Source: an uncultured Dorea sp. (GTDB lineage: Bacteria; Bacillota; Clostridia; Lachnospirales; Lachnospiraceae). Taken from it: 64,000 bases of DNA. The notes under the pieces are model-generated. The model had not been told where the DNA came from. It made no database searches and worked only from the letters and a program-made list of their open reading frames with translations. The translations under genes were made by a program, and so were the position numbers. Shown here one piece after another: positions 62,372 through 64,000 of the stretch. The number at the start of each line of letters is the position of its first letter. Within the stretch, counting starts at the first letter, position 1. The DNA lies in contig CAJUTH010000008.1 in NCBI GenBank assembly GCA_910589275.1, positions 1-64,000 on the forward strand, read 5' to 3'.

Positions 62372-64000
62372 ATGAAGCAGACACAGGGAACACCATTACC
62401 TCTTGGAGTAACAGGAACAGATAAAGGGATGAACTTTGCAGTTGCCATCCCGCAGGGAAAAACCTGCGAACTGCTGTTATACCGAAAGAAGGGAGAAACT
62501 CCGGTCTTTACCTGTGAACTGCCGGAGGAGACGGCCGTGGGAGAAGTGCGCTGTGTGTCCCTTGAAGAAATGACAGGGAGAACTTATGAGTATCTTTACC
62601 GGATTGACGGCGAATATTATGTGGACCCGTATGTGAAGAAGCTGACAGGTAGAAAGGGCTGGGGAGAAACAAAGGATGTATCTGCCGGGGAGATGCGAGG
62701 AGAGCTTGTGAGAGACGTCTATGACTGGGAGGGGGATGAGCCTTTAAATATCCCTATGAACCGCGTCGTTGCTTACAGCCTGCATGTAAGAGGATTTACT
62801 AAGCATTCTTCTTCAAAAGTAAAATATAAGGGAACCTTCCGGGGGATTATAGAGAAGCTTCCGTATTTAACAGAGCTGGGAATTAATCAGATTCATTGTA
62901 TGCCGGTATATGAGTTTGAAGAGCGTACAAGAGCTGGGGTAAACTATTGGGGATATGGCGCCGGTTACTATTTTGCGCCAAAGAGCAATTACGCGGCTTC
63001 TAGGGATGCGGTTACAGAGCTGAAAGATATGGTAAAAGCCTGTCACAAAACCGGGATTGAGGTAGTATTGGAAATGCCTTTTGACGGCGGGACTTCAAAA
63101 CAGATGATGGAGGAATGTCTCAGGTACTATCGGATGGAATACCATGTGGATGGGTTTATCCTGAATCCGTTAGTTGCTCCTATGGACATGATTTATGCGG
63201 ATCCGATACTTAAAAAGACAAAGCTGCTTATCCACAGGGAGGATTTCCAGAATACGATGCGAAGATTCCTCAAAGGGGACGAGGGCATGGTAAGCGGGGT
63301 GGTTTACTGGCTGAATCATCATACAAGAGACGGTTATAACTACATTACCAGCCATAATGGATTTACGTTAAACGATCTGGTGTCCTATGACAGTAAGCAT
63401 AATGAGGCAAACGGGGAGAATAATCAGGACGGACCGGATTATAATTATAGCTGGAACTGCGGAGCGGAGGGACCGAGCCGGAAAAAGGCAGTAAATGAAC
63501 TGAGAAAGAACCAAATACGCAATGCGTTTTTACTGCTTATGTTTGCGCAGGGAACGCCATGTATACTGGCGGGAGATGAGTTTGGCAATACTCAGAAGGG
63601 AAATAATAATGTGTATTGCCAGGATAATCCAACTGCATGGCTGGATTGGAGCAGGTTAAAGAGACAGGAAGATACGTTTAATTATGTAAAAGAACTGATT
63701 GCGCTTAGAAAGGCGCATCCGGTTTTTATGCAGGAAGAGCCGCTGAGGGGTATGGACTCCATAAGGTGCGGGATTCCGGATGTATCCTATCACGGAGAAT
63801 ATGCGTGGCGTACGCCGGACGAAGTCAGCAGCAGACTGCTGGGAGTGTTTTACTGCGGCGCCGTCGCTGCGGACGAAGATATATTTGTTATCTATAATAT
63901 GCATTGGCTGGAGCATAGGTTTGCGCTGCCGGCGCTTTCAGATAAGAAAAAGTGGCACGTGATCGCTTCTACAAGTAAAGGCATTTTGAAGGAACCGGAA
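62372..64000 (+). CDS. GlgX/isoamylase-like GH13 protein lacking catalytic residues (partial)
   Basis: The frame starts at ATG 62372 after AAGGAG and is open to the window end (543 codons). It has an N-terminal CBM48-like domain (about 8-95) and a GH13 barrel close to glycogen-debranching enzymes: SLHVRGFTKHSS, NYWGYGAGYYFAPKSNYA, GFTLNDLVSYDSKHNEANGE. All catalytic positions differ. The nucleophile region reads HVDGFILN (normally DGFRFD; Asn 265), the acid/base Glu region KLLIH (normally KLIAE; His 288), the transition-state Asp is Asn in SHNGFTL (normally AHDGFTL; Asn 329), and region I is VLEMPFDGG instead of DVVFNHT. An alpha-glucan-binding pseudoenzyme is inferred. Confidence 0.82.
   Translation, partial: MKQTQGTPLPLGVTGTDKGMNFAVAIPQGKTCELLLYRKKGETPVFTCELPEETAVGEVRCVSLEEMTGRTYEYLYRIDGEYYVDPYVKKLTGRKGWGETKDVSAGEMRGELVRDVYDWEGDEPLNIPMNRVVAYSLHVRGFTKHSSSKVKYKGTFRGIIEKLPYLTELGINQIHCMPVYEFEERTRAGVNYWGYGAGYYFAPKSNYAASRDAVTELKDMVKACHKTGIEVVLEMPFDGGTSKQMMEECLRYYRMEYHVDGFILNPLVAPMDMIYADPILKKTKLLIHREDFQNTMRRFLKGDEGMVSGVVYWLNHHTRDGYNYITSHNGFTLNDLVSYDSKHNEANGENNQDGPDYNYSWNCGAEGPSRKKAVNELRKNQIRNAFLLLMFAQGTPCILAGDEFGNTQKGNNNVYCQDNPTAWLDWSRLKRQEDTFNYVKELIALRKAHPVFMQEEPLRGMDSIRCGIPDVSYHGEYAWRTPDEVSSRLLGVFYCGAVAADEDIFVIYNMHWLEHRFALPALSDKKKWHVIASTSKGILKEPE

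Noticed and set aside
1..64000. CRISPR arrays, complete insertion sequences, rRNA genes and further tRNA genes
   Set aside because: No regularly spaced repeats, transposase genes, rRNA segments or other cloverleaf sequences were seen in reading the window.

Overview
The window looks like a chromosomal segment of a low-to-mid GC, spore-forming Firmicute, most likely of the family Lachnospiraceae (Clostridium cluster XIVa). The signs are strong AGGAGG-type ribosome binding sites, frequent TTG/GTG starts, SleB- and SpoIID-like cell-wall genes, galactitol-type PTS genes, and a DUF5717/DUF5716-like gene set that I associate with this family. I cannot name the genus from the sequence alone.

Layout. 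1-3.7 kb: a candidate structured RNA, an orphan 62-aa gene, and a decayed minus-strand prophage tail/lysis remnant with frameshifts and an in-frame amber codon, next to a tRNA-Ala(CGC). 3.9-10 kb: polyphosphate:AMP phosphotransferase, GH36 alpha-galactosidase, aminotransferase and tRNA-dihydrouridine synthase. 10-14.7 kb: cytidylate-kinase-like protein, then pyrH-frr and uppS-cdsA-rseP, without the dxr gene often found before rseP. 15-22.3 kb: a self-contained PTS operon with a specialised HPr (His46 instead of Ser46), PRD regulator, EIIA, EIIB, EIIC, D-2-hydroxyacid dehydrogenase, class II aldolase and iron alcohol dehydrogenase, predicted to import and split an unidentified sugar, polyol or sugar acid. 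22.4-30.4 kb: an oligosaccharide ABC importer (no ATPase), two paralogous AraC regulators flanking a LacI regulator, and an oligo-1,6-glucosidase whose promoter lies between two identical palindromic operators.

30.4-38 kb: a second orphan small gene paralogous to the first, a zinc-phospholipase-C-like/response-regulator/histidine-kinase operon, a candidate structured RNA beside an ECF-sigma/anti-sigma pair, a SpoIID-like/peptidoglycan-binding protein and a membrane-anchored transglutaminase-like protein. 38-48 kb: carAB, SleB-family hydrolase, radical SAM protein, TetR regulator, a very acidic repeat-bearing membrane protein, cupin and CobD/HisC-like aminotransferase. 48-53.5 kb: a compact three-gene unit (giant alpha-solenoid protein, Hsp70/actin-like protein, small TPR-like protein). 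53.5-64 kb: purB, thioredoxin-reductase-like flavoprotein, a GNAT-ThrE fusion with its ThrE partner, gltX, a UvrD-type helicase, a sugar-binding lipoprotein, and a GH13/GlgX-like protein, cut by the window end, that has lost its catalytic residues.

The best candidates for undescribed biology are the Hsp70-like/solenoid/TPR unit, the GlgX-like pseudoenzyme, the GNAT-ThrE fusion, the PTS operon with its HPr lacking the regulatory serine, and the candidate structured RNAs at 6-162 and 33340-33440. Family assignments are from reading motifs; no database search or structure prediction was run.
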